Below, piece after piece: positions 9,040 to 17,824 of a stretch of 48,705 bases of DNA. A program made the translations under genes and the position numbers. The stretch is from UBA4923 sp964606165 (GTDB lineage: Bacteria; Bacillota; Clostridia; Saccharofermentanales; DTU023): NCBI GenBank assembly GCA_964606165.1, contig CAZSFQ010000012.1, positions 1 to 48,705 of the forward strand, written 5' to 3'. The notes below the pieces were generated by a model, which saw nothing but the letters and a program-made list of their open reading frames with translations, did not search any database and was not told the DNA's origin. Each line of letters starts with the position of its first letter. The stretch's first letter is position 1.

Positions 9040-9084
9040 GTATTACTAATAGGGTTTCAATGGTATATACAAATGGTTACCATT
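9040..9084 (-). promoter_or_regulatory. Possible promoter/operator region of the surface-protein gene
   Basis: The 173-base gap between yqeG and the surface-protein gene is AT-rich compared with its surroundings. It holds a perfect inverted repeat AATGGT-T-ACCATT at 9072-9084, a nearby ATGGTATA half-site and GTATATAC. On the minus strand a weak TTGTAT (9072-9067) and TAGTAA (9048-9043) pair could form a promoter. The palindrome is seen; its role as operator is inference. Confidence 0.3.
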
Positions 9085-9097
9085 GCATTTCAAATAG

Positions 9098-9727
9098 TTA
9101 TTCTTTGATCAGGCTTGAGTAGTTGTCGCGCAGGGCCTGCCAGCGGGCCTTTCCGCCGCAGCGGATCAGGATCCATTCGATCGGCCGCTTCAGGCGGACA
9201 GTAAAAATTTCCTTATTCGAGCGTTTGTCAGTCAGGATGACAGGGATGCCGGCCCGTCTGGCCGACCAGACGTCGGTCAACAGCTGATCACCGATCATGA
9301 TGGCGTGTTCCGGAAGGCATCCGCGGCTTTCCAGTTCCCGGCAGATAGCCCTGGCGTCCGGTTTTTTTGCCCTGGCGATGAATTCAAGCTGCAGGGAACC
9401 GGCGTAGGCGCGGGCGCGTTCCGTGCGGGCGTTGGAAACGATGACGGGGACCAGGCCGGCGTCCTGGATTTTTTTGATGATTGCGGCCGCCTCAGGGTCA
9501 CACACATGGCTTCCATGGCAGGCGAGCGTATTGTCGATATCCACCAGGGCGATGCGAAAGCCGGATGAAGCAAGCTGGCCGTAATCGATGGCCTGGGGGG
9601 AGCTGACGATCAGATCGGGGAAGAAGAGAGCCCGGACACGGCGGGACAGGGAAAAGCCATCCCGGCCGTCTTCTTTGTCCCGATTTTTTACTTGATCCTT
9701 GCTTGTCATTCTTCCCGTCGCTTCCAT
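9098..9727 (-). CDS. yqeG: YqeG-family HAD (IIIA) phosphatase
   Basis: This is a 209-residue cytosolic HAD-superfamily hydrolase. The catalytic motif is DIDNTL (nucleophile and acid/base Asp), followed by the SNA motif II, a KP motif III and GDQLLTDVWSA as motif IV. The pattern and small size fit the YqeG family, related to mitochondrial PGP phosphatases. Its substrate in bacteria is not settled. The N-terminus is about 35 residues longer than usual and charged. Two close ATG codons (9727 and 9709) compete and neither has a clear ribosome site. It is transcribed divergently from efp. Confidence 0.85.
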   Translation of the reverse strand: MEATGRMTSKDQVKNRDKEDGRDGFSLSRRVRALFFPDLIVSSPQAIDYGQLASSGFRIALVDIDNTLACHGSHVCDPEAAAIIKKIQDAGLVPVIVSNARTERARAYAGSLQLEFIARAKKPDARAICRELESRGCLPEHAIMIGDQLLTDVWSARRAGIPVILTDKRSNKEIFTVRLKRPIEWILIRCGGKARWQALRDNYSSLIKE

Positions 9728-9740
9728 TCGCTGTGCTTGT

Positions 9741-9785
9741 TTGACACCGACATCTTACGATACTCTATCACGCGCCTTCCCTCAA
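9741..9785. promoter_or_regulatory. Overlapping divergent promoters for efp and yqeG
   Basis: On the plus strand TTGACA lies at 9741-9746, with a weak -10 (TCTATC, 9764-9769) 17 bases on, pointing to efp. On the minus strand TTGAGG (9785-9780), a 17-base spacer and TATCGT (9762-9757) point to yqeG. The two overlap, so mutual interference is possible. The -10 boxes are imperfect. Confidence 0.4.
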
Positions 9786-9870
9786 CCGCTAGAGGCTTTG
9801 CTTGCGGCAGCTTCTTGTTTCCCGTAAAATGGCTTCATGGCAAGCAGTCGGCAACAAGCTGGAGGTAAAG

Positions 9871-10428
9871 ATGATAAGCGCGGGTGATTTTCGCAACGGA
9901 ACGGGATTTGTGCTGGACGGGCAGCCCTGTCAGGTCATTGAGTTTCAACATGTCAAACCGGGCAAGGGCTCCGCTTTTGTCCGCGTCAAATTCAAGAACC
10001 TGCAGACGGGGAGCGTGGTGCAAAGAAGCTTCAATCCCTCCGACAAGTATGAGCCGGTCCAGCTGGAGAACAGGGACATGGCCTATATTTACCAGGATGG
10101 CGATCTTTTCTATTTTATGGATCAGTCAAGCTATGATCAGATCCCCATCGGGCGCGACAAACTGGAACACGCCCTGCCCTTCCTCAAGGAGGGTATGACC
10201 GTTCGCGTCGTCTCATGGGAGGGTCAAATCCTGGAAGTCGATATGCCCAATACGGTCGAGCTGGAGATCGTTGAGTGCGAACCCGCCGTGCGCGGTGATA
10301 CAGCGCAAAGCGCGACCAAGAGCGCGACACTGGAAACGGGTGCTGTCATCCGTGTGCCGCTCTTTGTCAACCAGAATGAAATCGTGCGCATCGACACCCG
10401 TACAGGGGAGTACATGGAGCGCGCCTGA
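9871..10428 (+). CDS. efp: Translation elongation factor P
   Basis: EF-P binds stalled ribosomes between the P and E sites and helps form peptide bonds at polyproline stretches. The ATG at 9871 has GGAGG five bases upstream and gives 185 residues, the standard length; a longer frame from 9802 has no ribosome site. The KOW-like domain I carries the tip loop HVKPGKG with K32, the position that is modified in many bacteria. The OB domains II and III follow (QLENRDMAYIYQDGD, and TGEYMERA near the end). It heads the long operon running to recN. Confidence 0.95.
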   Translation: MISAGDFRNGTGFVLDGQPCQVIEFQHVKPGKGSAFVRVKFKNLQTGSVVQRSFNPSDKYEPVQLENRDMAYIYQDGDLFYFMDQSSYDQIPIGRDKLEHALPFLKEGMTVRVVSWEGQILEVDMPNTVELEIVECEPAVRGDTAQSATKSATLETGAVIRVPLFVNQNEIVRIDTRTGEYMERA

Positions 10429-10475
10429 ATATGGACAGCGACAGCCGCCAGTTCTCCATAAAAGGTGAGCGAACC

Positions 10476-10847
10476 ATGTCGCAGGGCTTCATTGCCCAGT
10501 ACGCGGCAGAAGCGGCGCTTCATACGCCGGGTGTCAGTGGCTTGAATACGGGGATCGCTTCGGGATTGAAGGAAGCCATCGGCCTGGTGCCGGAGGGGCG
10601 CGGTGTCCGCGTTTCCTTTCGCGGCGGTGAATCGGATGATGTTGTGATCACCGTCTACCTGGATGTCCTCTACGGCCATGTGATGCCCGAAATAGCCTGG
10701 TCAGTCCAGGAGCGGGTCAAGCGGGATGTCGAGCGGTTCACAGGCTTGAATGTTGACGCTGTCAATGTTCACGTTGTCCGGGTAACGGAGGAGGTTGAGC
10801 CGCAGGGGGGTCCCTCCCCCGAAGCGGAGCAGGAGGAATATCTATGA
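10476..10847 (+). CDS. Asp23/Gls24 family envelope stress protein
   Basis: This 123-residue soluble protein of the Asp23 (alkaline shock) family has the typical VRVSFRGGESDDVVITVYL strand pattern and a following IAWSVQERVKRDVERFTGLNVDAVNVHV helix-strand block. Family members coat the inner membrane through AmaP, encoded next. The start is placed at ATG 10476 because AAAGGTGAG lies seven bases upstream; the earlier in-frame ATG at 10431 lacks a ribosome site. Its stop overlaps the next start (ATGA). Confidence 0.88.
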   Translation: MSQGFIAQYAAEAALHTPGVSGLNTGIASGLKEAIGLVPEGRGVRVSFRGGESDDVVITVYLDVLYGHVMPEIAWSVQERVKRDVERFTGLNVDAVNVHVVRVTEEVEPQGGPSPEAEQEEYL

Positions 10848-11395
10848 GCCGTTGGGCCAGGACCATCTTAATCGTATTCTCATTTCTTTTGTCGGTAATT
10901 TTCCTGATTGGTCTCCTCATGATCATCAGCACCGATATTCTGACCGGAATGATCACCCTTACACTCGATGCGGCTCAGAAGCAGCCGGCCAGGACCATCA
11001 CCCTCGTGACAGGACTTGTCGGCTTCCTTGTCTCCGTCATCGCCCTGATTGTTTCTGTCATGGCGGGACGTCTTCGAAAAACAAGGATCCGTTCCAATGA
11101 GATCGGCCACATTGAAATCGGTGTCGAGGCCATCGAAAATATCGCCCTCAACGCGGCCAAGATCTCCCAGTCGGGTGTCAAGACCGCCAAGGCGCGGGTC
11201 TCACCGGCCAAGGGCGGCAAACTGGCTGTGCGGATGATCATCCAGGCCTTCTCCGATGTCGAGATTCCCATGATGATGGCCCGCGTTCAGGAGCGTGTCA
11301 AAAAGGATATTGAGAAATACACGGGCATCGAGGTGGACAGTGTTGAAGTCCGTGTCAGCCGGGTGGAAACAGTCGCGCCGCGGGTGGAGCGGTAG
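10844..11395 (+). CDS. amaP: Alkaline-shock membrane anchor protein AmaP
   Basis: This 183-residue protein has two membrane helices (about 8-29 and 51-74) and a C-terminal Asp23-like domain (AVRMIIQAFSDVEIPMMMARVQERVKKD, quoted as separate blocks IQAFSDVEIP and QERVKKDIEKYTGIEVDS). In staphylococci AmaP tethers Asp23 to the membrane. The ATGA overlap with the preceding Asp23-family gene fits co-translation of partners. Confidence 0.85.
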   Translation: MSRWARTILIVFSFLLSVIFLIGLLMIISTDILTGMITLTLDAAQKQPARTITLVTGLVGFLVSVIALIVSVMAGRLRKTRIRSNEIGHIEIGVEAIENIALNAAKISQSGVKTAKARVSPAKGGKLAVRMIIQAFSDVEIPMMMARVQERVKKDIEKYTGIEVDSVEVRVSRVETVAPRVER

Positions 11396-11398
11396 ACC

Positions 11399-11644
11399 AT
11401 GCAGAGACCTGATCAAAGCGGAAAACCGAACCGGGGCGAACGCACTCCTTTGTCTTCAGGTGTCATGGGCGCCCTGATTATGTTCGTTTTCGCTCTTTTG
11501 TGGCTTGTCTTCGGCTTCTGGAAACTTCTGTTCATCATGGTCCTGACCCTGGTGGGATATTTTGTCGGCTTCCGCTACTTTCGTGATCGTGACGCCATCC
11601 GGAAACTGATCGACCGGATCCTTCCGCCGGGCATGTTCCGTTAG
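11399..11644 (+). CDS. DUF2273 small membrane protein
   Basis: This 81-residue protein has a hydrophilic N-terminus, one long or two close hydrophobic helices (about 23-58) with an intervening FGFWKLL, and a basic C-terminus (FRDRDAIRKLIDRIL). DUF2273 proteins sit beside amaP and asp23 genes in many Firmicutes and probably belong to the same membrane-associated stress complex. It starts three bases after the amaP stop. Function is unproven. Confidence 0.8.
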   Translation: MQRPDQSGKPNRGERTPLSSGVMGALIMFVFALLWLVFGFWKLLFIMVLTLVGYFVGFRYFRDRDAIRKLIDRILPPGMFR

Positions 11645-11658
11645 GAAGGAAAGCGGGT

Positions 11659-12099
11659 ATGAGCCGGCACACAGCGCGGGAAAAGGCCTTAAAATTCCTC
11701 TACCAGCTTGAGATCAGGCGGGGCAGCCGGGAAGATCAGCAGGAGGGCTTCTTTCAGCTTGAGCCCCTGAGTGACGTGACGGACCGGGCCTATTTTGACC
11801 GGCTGATCAAGGGGGTAGGCGACCATCGTGCCGCCATCGATTCCATCATCGCCAGCTACCTGCGCGGCTGGACCATGGACCGCCAGCTACTGATCGACCT
11901 TTCGATTTTGAGACTTGCAGTTTTCGAACTCCTCTTTGATACAGAGGTTCCCGCGGAAATAGCCATATCGGAAGCTGTAATTTTTGCCAACGAATACGGA
12001 ACCGATCAATCACGGTCCTTTATTAACGCGGTATTGGGAAGCATCGAAAAAAATGAGCGGCAGCTTGCCGAAACGGTTGATGGGACGGGGGATGACTAG
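11659..12099 (+). CDS. nusB: Transcription antitermination factor NusB
   Basis: This is a 146-residue all-helical RNA-binding protein that joins NusE (S10) on boxA of rRNA leaders. Family marks are the N-terminal TAREKALKFLYQLE, MDRQLLIDLSILRLAVFELL, and VPAEIAISEAVIFANEYGTDQSRSFIN split across the middle and end. GGAAAG lies before the ATG. It sits in its usual clostridial place upstream of xseA. Confidence 0.93.
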   Translation: MSRHTAREKALKFLYQLEIRRGSREDQQEGFFQLEPLSDVTDRAYFDRLIKGVGDHRAAIDSIIASYLRGWTMDRQLLIDLSILRLAVFELLFDTEVPAEIAISEAVIFANEYGTDQSRSFINAVLGSIEKNERQLAETVDGTGDD

Positions 12100-12102
12100 C
12101 TC

Positions 12103-13368
12103 ATGGAAGGCGTGTTCACAGTAACAGGGCTGAACCAGGCAGTCAATGACCGCCTGTCCAGTGACCCCGAGCTGGCAAAGGTAAGAGTGCGGGGCGAAAT
12201 ATCGGGGGCGAAAAAATATCCCTCCGGTCATGTCTATTTCACTTTAAAAGACGAATACGCGTCCGTGTCCTGTGTGCTCTTCCGGCAGGCGGCGGGAAAT
12301 GCTCCCGCCGACATCCGTGACGGCATGCAGGCACTCCTTCTCGCACGGACAAACCTGTACGACAAAAACGGACGCTTTCAGCTCATCGTCGACGGGATCC
12401 AGGAAGAGGGTGTCGGCGATCTTTACCGCCGTTTCCTCGAATTGAAGGAGCGGCTGGCCCGCCAAGGCCTTTTCGATGAGAAGAATAAAAAAGCCATCCC
12501 CTTCATCCCGCGGCGGATTATCGCCATCACGTCGGAAGCGGGGGCAGTGATCCGCGACATCATCCATGTCCTGCGCCGGCGCTTTCCCGGAGTCCGCCTG
12601 CTGCTGATTCCCGTCCCCGTCCAGGGGCCGGGGGCCGAGCGGGAGATCGCGGCGGCCATTGAGATCGCCAATCTTCTCGCTCTTGGTGATCTGATCATCC
12701 TTGGCAGGGGCGGCGGGTCCCAGGAAGACCTGCAGCCTTTCAATGAGGAGATGACTGCCCGGGCGATTTCCTCCTCCGCCATCCCGGTCATCTCTGCTGT
12801 CGGCCACGAGACCGACTATACCATCGCTGACTTTGCGGCCGATCTTCGGGCACCGACACCATCGGCTGCGGCAGAGCTCGCGGTGCCGGTCAAGGAAGAT
12901 ATCCTGCTGAAAATGGATCAGCTGACTTCATCCATGGAGCAGACCCTGACAGCCCGGATTGACTCCCAGCTGAAGCGGGTCACCGGCTTGTCAACGCGGC
13001 CCGTGCTGATGCATCCGGCGGCCATAATAGACCGGCACCGCGACAGGGTGGAGCTGCTTGGTCACCGCCTGCTTTTCGCCTGGGACAGGCTGGAAAACAA
13101 GGAACAAGGCCGTATCAGGGATCTTTCGGCCGGGGTCCGGACGGCATCGGATAAGAATATGGACCGGCAGGTCTTCCGCGCCGCCCAGGCGGCCAAGGCG
13201 CTCGAGGCCTTGTCACCGCTTGCCGTCCTTTCACGCGGTTATAGCCTGGTGATGGACGAAAGGGGTCATGCGGTGACAGAAGGGTCGCGTCTTGACAAGG
13301 GCGACCAGGTCGATCTGGTTTTCAAGGATGGCCAGGTAGGCTGTGAGGTTGTACGGCCTCTTGCTTGA
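12103..13368 (+). CDS. xseA: Exonuclease VII large subunit
   Basis: This catalytic subunit degrades single-stranded DNA to acid-soluble oligonucleotides, processively in both directions. The 421-residue protein begins with an OB fold (FTVTGLNQAVNDRL, VRGEISGAKKYPSGHVYF). The nuclease core carries GRGGGSQEDLQPFNEE and the HETDYTIADFAADLRAPTPS signature. A helical C-terminal region follows that would wrap the small subunits. It is separated from nusB by three bases and followed by xseB. Confidence 0.95.
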   Translation: MEGVFTVTGLNQAVNDRLSSDPELAKVRVRGEISGAKKYPSGHVYFTLKDEYASVSCVLFRQAAGNAPADIRDGMQALLLARTNLYDKNGRFQLIVDGIQEEGVGDLYRRFLELKERLARQGLFDEKNKKAIPFIPRRIIAITSEAGAVIRDIIHVLRRRFPGVRLLLIPVPVQGPGAEREIAAAIEIANLLALGDLIILGRGGGSQEDLQPFNEEMTARAISSSAIPVISAVGHETDYTIADFAADLRAPTPSAAAELAVPVKEDILLKMDQLTSSMEQTLTARIDSQLKRVTGLSTRPVLMHPAAIIDRHRDRVELLGHRLLFAWDRLENKEQGRIRDLSAGVRTASDKNMDRQVFRAAQAAKALEALSPLAVLSRGYSLVMDERGHAVTEGSRLDKGDQVDLVFKDGQVGCEVVRPLA

Positions 13369-13400
13369 AATGGACCGAAAGGGATGAGAGAGCAGAGAAA

Positions 13401-13643
13401 ATGGAAAAAGAAAACAATCAAGCGGACAGAGAGATGACCTACGAGGAGGCAATCCACCGGCTGGAGGAAATCGTGACATTGCTGGAGCGGGGGGAATCCT
13501 CACTCGACGATTCCATGGCCCTGTTTCGGGAAGGGGTTGCCTTATCGTCTTTTTGCACCGAAAAACTGCGCGGCATGAAAGAAGAAATGGTCAAGCTTGT
13601 CGACGCGGAAGGAACCCTCGTTCCGATTGGCGAGCGTGAATGA
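13401..13643 (+). CDS. xseB: Exonuclease VII small subunit
   Basis: This 80-residue helical protein carries the XseB signature: MTYEEAIHRLEEIVTLLERG, SSLDDSMALFREGVAL and a C-terminal EEMVKLVD. Several copies bind the XseA C-terminus. I start it at ATG 13401, giving normal length with a weak purine-rich site. An upstream in-frame TTG at 13365 overlapping the xseA stop would add 12 residues but has no ribosome site. Its stop overlaps the ispA start (ATGA). Confidence 0.9.
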   Translation: MEKENNQADREMTYEEAIHRLEEIVTLLERGESSLDDSMALFREGVALSSFCTEKLRGMKEEMVKLVDAEGTLVPIGERE

Positions 13644-14557
13644 CAGGACCATTCGTGAAGGGCACAGGCCCGCAAGAGTTCTTGCCCGATCAGCTGGAAG
13701 ACTTCCTCGAAAGTGAATTAATCCCTGCTGTGTCCGGTTCCTATCCTGTGTGGGAAGCGGCGCGTTACAGCCTGCTGGCCGGCGGGAAGCGGTTCAGGCC
13801 GCGTCTTCTTTTTGCGGCGGCCTCCCTTTTGGGCCCGCCTGCCAGGGAAGCTTTGCCCTTTGCCGCGGCCCTTGAGATGGTTCACACTTACTCACTGATC
13901 CATGATGACCTTCCTTCCATGGACAATGACGATTACCGGCGGGGACGGCCTGCCTGCCACATTGTTTATGGTGAAGCGGCCGCCATCCTGGCCGGCGATC
14001 TTCTCCTGAACAGGTCCTACGAGCTCATGATACGGGTTGCCGGGAAAAACCCGCGTCCCGGCGTCTTGCGGGCCATGCGGGTGCTGGGGGAGGCAGCCGG
14101 CGGGGATGGCATGATACTGGGTCAGGACAGGGATCTTGCCATGGAGAAGATGCCCGGTGAAGGCGTAGGCATTTCGGACGTACTTTGGATGTCGGAGCTT
14201 AAAACCTCCCGGCTGATCCGCGCCGCCCTGCTTATGGGCGGCTGTCTGGCCGATGCGGGGGACAGGGTAATGGAGCAGCTGGCCCTTGCCGGTACAGCGG
14301 CGGGTATTGCTTTTCAAATCAAAGATGATATCCTTGATTGCGTCTCAAACCGTGATACACTTGGCAAGACGCCCAAAAAGGACCAGTTGGCGGGCAAAAA
14401 AACTTTTGTCGCCATGGCCGGCCTGGAGGGGGCGGCGGCCCTTCTTGGCCGGAAGGTCTCGGAAGTCGAGGGCGCGCTTAAGGAGCTTAAGTCAATGGCT
14501 TGTGATACCGCTCCCCTTGAGGGTCTGATGCCTGCCTTGCTTGAAAGGAAGAACTAG
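13640..14557 (+). CDS. ispA: Farnesyl/geranyl diphosphate synthase
   Basis: This short-chain polyprenyl synthase condenses isopentenyl diphosphate with allylic diphosphates for quinone, undecaprenyl and related lipids. The 305-residue protein shows GGKRFRPRL for diphosphate binding, the first Asp-rich motif DDLPSMDNDD, and the second, KDDILD. Chain length is probably C15, as residues before the first motif (MVHTYSLIH) match IspA enzymes. The start codon overlaps the xseB stop (ATGA). Confidence 0.92.
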   Translation: MTGPFVKGTGPQEFLPDQLEDFLESELIPAVSGSYPVWEAARYSLLAGGKRFRPRLLFAAASLLGPPAREALPFAAALEMVHTYSLIHDDLPSMDNDDYRRGRPACHIVYGEAAAILAGDLLLNRSYELMIRVAGKNPRPGVLRAMRVLGEAAGGDGMILGQDRDLAMEKMPGEGVGISDVLWMSELKTSRLIRAALLMGGCLADAGDRVMEQLALAGTAAGIAFQIKDDILDCVSNRDTLGKTPKKDQLAGKKTFVAMAGLEGAAALLGRKVSEVEGALKELKSMACDTAPLEGLMPALLERKN

Positions 14558-14558
14558 C

Positions 14559-16469
14559 TTGACGGAATACCCGGTTCTGCATTCGCTAAAGGGAACTGCT
14601 GATCTGCAGGCATTAACGGCTGAGCAAAAAACCGAGTTGGCGGAAGAGCTTCGCTCCCTTATTATTGAAACCGTTTCAAAGAACGGCGGTCATCTGGCGC
14701 CTAACCTGGGTGTGATTGAATTAACCATCGCCCTCCTGTCAACCGGACGCTACCCCCAGGATTCAATCGTTTTTGATGTAGGCCACCAAAGCTATGCCTG
14801 GAAAATTCTGACCGACCGGCGCGATACCTTTCAAACCATCCGATTGAAAGGCGGTTTGTCGGGCTTTCCCAAAAGGAAGGAAAGTGTCTATGATTCCTTT
14901 AATACAGGGCACAGCAGCACCTCAATTTCCGCGGCCCTGGGGCTGGCTCGCGCCAAACGCGCCAAGGGGAACCTGAGCAAGACCATTGCCCTGATCGGTG
15001 ACGGTTCGCTTGGCGGCGGCATGGCCTTCGAGGCCCTGTCAGACGCTGGCCAAAGCGGCGAAAACCTGCTTATTGTCCTCAACGATAACCAGATGTGCAT
15101 CGATGAGGCGGTGGGCGGCATAGCCCGGCATCTGGAGTCATTGCGTACCAACCTGCGCTACATCATGCTGAAGACGGCGTGGGAAAGGCGCCTGTCCAGG
15201 ATCCCGCTTCTCGGCCAGCCCCTGATCCGTATGATAGCGCGAACAAAACGCCGCTGGCGTTCTTGGGGGCGGGAGTCGGGCGTTCTTTTCGAGCAGATCG
15301 GATTCCGCTATTACGGGCCCGTTGACGGCCACAACATCGCCGACATGGAGCGGCATCTCCGCGCCTTGCGGCTGGTCCGCGGCCCTGTGCTGCTTCACGT
15401 GGTAACGGTCAAGGGAAAGGGATACTGTTACGCGGAAGACGAGCCCGAGAATTTCCATGGTGTAGCGCCCTTTGACACCGGCAATGGCCAGCTGCCCGTG
15501 AATGGAGACACTGATAAGACTTTCTCCCAGTGCTTTGGGGACACTCTGGTCGAGTTGGCCCGGGATGATCTTGAGATCGTGGCGGTGACAGCAGCCATGG
15601 CTCAGGGGACGGGCCTGATCCCCTTCAGCCGTGCCTTTCCTGAAAGGTTTTTTGACGTTGGAATCGCGGAACAGCACGCCTTGACCATGGCGGCCGGCAT
15701 GGCTGCCGGAGGTTTGCGGCCCTACGTCGCGATTTACAGCACCTTCCTGCAGCGGGCAGTCGATCAGCTGATCCATGATATTTGTCTGCAAAATCTTCCC
15801 GTTGTCCTGGCGGTTGACCGGGCGGGCCTTGTCGGGGGAGACGGAGAAACTCATCAGGGGCTCTATGACCTGTCCATGGCACTGCCCCTGCCCAATCTGA
15901 CGGTACTGGCCCCCGCTTCAGCCTCCGATCTGCGGGCAGCCCTGGTGTGCGCGCGCAGACATGACGGACCTGTCCTCATACGCTACCCTCACGATCTGGC
16001 AGGCAATCGGGATTATTTCAAAGCAGCTGCCGGGACGGACGAGCTTAAACTTTCCGATTTGCAGGTCCTGAGGCGGATTACCGAGGGGAGCGACCTGACC
16101 GTGGTCGCGCTCGGAACGACCATCAGGCAGGCGGAACAAGCTGTCTTGAAACTGACGGCCGGTGACAGGGGATATTCAATTGAGCTCTTTTCCTGTCTTT
16201 CCGCTTCTCCGTTTGATTATGAAAGTATGCTAGAATCTATACATAGGACCGGCCGCCTGCTTTTGCTCGAAGAGGGCATTGAGAATGGCGGTTTTGGCGC
16301 TCATGTGGCAGCGAAGATATCTTGCGAAATGTCGGGTATAGTGATGAATTATGCAGGAGTGAGTATGCTGACCAGCCTGCAGGGAAGACGCGCTGAGCTG
16401 ATGAAGCAGGCTTCGCTTGAAGCCAAAGGCATTGAGGAGAAGATGCGGCAGCTGCTTGAAGAAAGGTGA
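14559..16469 (+). CDS. dxs: 1-deoxy-D-xylulose-5-phosphate synthase
   Basis: This is the first enzyme of the MEP isoprenoid pathway; with TPP it joins pyruvate and glyceraldehyde 3-phosphate. The 636-residue protein has VFDVGHQSYAWKILTDR, the TPP/Mg motif GDGSLGGGMAFEAL ... NDNQM, the transketolase-type DVGIAEQHALTMAAGMA and a C-terminal transketolase domain. The TTG at 14559 is preferred because AAAGGAAG lies seven bases upstream; an upstream TTG at 14541 is inside ispA. The usual tlyA gene is missing after it and nadK follows directly. Confidence 0.94.
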   Translation: MTEYPVLHSLKGTADLQALTAEQKTELAEELRSLIIETVSKNGGHLAPNLGVIELTIALLSTGRYPQDSIVFDVGHQSYAWKILTDRRDTFQTIRLKGGLSGFPKRKESVYDSFNTGHSSTSISAALGLARAKRAKGNLSKTIALIGDGSLGGGMAFEALSDAGQSGENLLIVLNDNQMCIDEAVGGIARHLESLRTNLRYIMLKTAWERRLSRIPLLGQPLIRMIARTKRRWRSWGRESGVLFEQIGFRYYGPVDGHNIADMERHLRALRLVRGPVLLHVVTVKGKGYCYAEDEPENFHGVAPFDTGNGQLPVNGDTDKTFSQCFGDTLVELARDDLEIVAVTAAMAQGTGLIPFSRAFPERFFDVGIAEQHALTMAAGMAAGGLRPYVAIYSTFLQRAVDQLIHDICLQNLPVVLAVDRAGLVGGDGETHQGLYDLSMALPLPNLTVLAPASASDLRAALVCARRHDGPVLIRYPHDLAGNRDYFKAAAGTDELKLSDLQVLRRITEGSDLTVVALGTTIRQAEQAVLKLTAGDRGYSIELFSCLSASPFDYESMLESIHRTGRLLLLEEGIENGGFGAHVAAKISCEMSGIVMNYAGVSMLTSLQGRRAELMKQASLEAKGIEEKMRQLLEER

Positions 16470-16474
16470 AAGAC

Positions 16475-17329
16475 GTGCGGATCGCCCTTTATCCTAATCG
16501 AGACAGAGATCCGGGCTTCGGGGTGACGCGCCGGCTGATCTCCACCATCTTGAAATTCGGCTCGGCGGCGGTGATTGAGCCGGCCATCGTTCCGGATCTT
16601 ATTGAGGAAGGCCTGGTCCGTGACTCCTATGCCAGCTGTGACCTGATGATATGCCTGGGAGGGGACGGCACTTTCCTGTCAGCTGCCCACCATGAGAGTT
16701 CCAGAAACTTGGCTAAAACCGGCGTCAACCTTGGAAGCGTCGGTTTTTTACAGGAAATTGATCCTGACCGGATGGATGAGGCTGTCGCCCGGCTGGTTGA
16801 AGGTGATTACGAAATTGAAGACCGGTCTCTGCTGGAGTCTTCCTGTTTTGACACGGGCGGCCACAAGGTATTGAATGATGAGGCTCTCAATGATGTGGTG
16901 ATCGCGCGTGGAAGCCGCGCGAAATCCATCGTCACGGCCCTTGAGGTTGACGGTGTCCGCGTCCAGGATATCCCCGGCGACGGTGTCATCGTGTCAACAC
17001 CGACCGGCTCGACAGCCTACTCCCTGTCAGCGGGCGGCCCCATTGTCCACCCTACAGCGGACGTCATCCTGGTCACACCCATCTGCCCTCACACCACGCA
17101 GAACCGCTCTTATGTCATTGGGGCCGGCGCCAGGATTGTCTTGCGCCTGATCTCCAACCAGGATGGAGCCTTCCTGACGGTTGACGGCCGGGGAGGTTAT
17201 GAATTGACGACGGGTTCGCGCGTCAATATCAAGACGTCTGAAAGAAAAGTGAAATACATCAGACTTTGGGGAGATTCATTTTTCAAGACTCTTCCCGCAA
17301 AGATTCAGCAAAGGGGGCTAAGCCGATGA
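16475..17329 (+). CDS. nadK: NAD kinase
   Basis: NAD kinase phosphorylates NAD to NADP. The 284-residue protein has the GGDGT motif (MICLGGDGTFLSAA), the NE/D-type binding segment LNDEALNDVVIARG and DGVIVSTPTGSTAYSLSAGG. GTG at 16475 has AAAGGTGA five bases upstream. A second GTG at 16466 overlaps the dxs stop and would add three residues. The stop overlaps the argR start (ATGA). Confidence 0.93.
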   Translation: MRIALYPNRDRDPGFGVTRRLISTILKFGSAAVIEPAIVPDLIEEGLVRDSYASCDLMICLGGDGTFLSAAHHESSRNLAKTGVNLGSVGFLQEIDPDRMDEAVARLVEGDYEIEDRSLLESSCFDTGGHKVLNDEALNDVVIARGSRAKSIVTALEVDGVRVQDIPGDGVIVSTPTGSTAYSLSAGGPIVHPTADVILVTPICPHTTQNRSYVIGAGARIVLRLISNQDGAFLTVDGRGGYELTTGSRVNIKTSERKVKYIRLWGDSFFKTLPAKIQQRGLSR

Positions 17330-17814
17330 AAAAAGCGCCAAAAAAGCAACGTCAGTCGCGGATTCTGCAGCTTGTAGGCGAGCGCAACATTGAAACCCAG
17401 TCCGACTTGGTCGACGCGCTGCGGACAATCGGAATGGATGTGACACAGGCGACCGTTTCGAGGGACATCAAGGAGCTCGGAATCGTAAAAGTCATGACAG
17501 GGGAGGGAACTCAGAAATATGTGGCCTTAACCCACAGCGGTGAAGCGGCTTCGGGCCGCATGAGGCGGGTTTTCTCCGACGCTGTTATTTCAATCAACAG
17601 CGCGGATTCCCTGGTCGTCATCAAAACGCTTCCCGGAATGGCACAGGGAGCGGCTTCTGCGCTTGACTCCATGTATCTTGAGGAGACCCTCGGATCACTC
17701 GCCGGCGATGACACGATTTTTATCGCGACATACAGTGAGGAATCAGCAGTCAAATTGCAGAGGAAGCTGAACGAGATCGCCAAGATCAGCTTTCGGGAAG
17801 ACGAAAGAAGATAA
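17326..17814 (+). CDS. argR: Arginine repressor ArgR/AhrC
   Basis: This is an arginine-sensing DNA-binding protein, usually hexameric, that represses arginine biosynthesis genes. The N-terminal winged helix shows IETQSDLVDALRTIGM and VTQATVSRDIKELGIVKV. The C-terminal oligomerisation and arginine-binding domain ends with GSLAGDDTIFIAT, where the DD pair contacts arginine. The 162-residue length is normal. AAGGGGG precedes the ATG, which overlaps the nadK stop. Placement before recN is common in Firmicutes. Confidence 0.93.
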   Translation: MKKAPKKQRQSRILQLVGERNIETQSDLVDALRTIGMDVTQATVSRDIKELGIVKVMTGEGTQKYVALTHSGEAASGRMRRVFSDAVISINSADSLVVIKTLPGMAQGAASALDSMYLEETLGSLAGDDTIFIATYSEESAVKLQRKLNEIAKISFREDERR

Positions 17815-17824
17815 GCCGCAAGAC

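Noticed and set aside
13370..13400. ATG at 13370 or TTG at 13365 as the xseB start
   Set aside because: The ATG is out of frame, and the TTG has no ribosome site and gives a longer than normal protein; ATG 13401 fits the family length.
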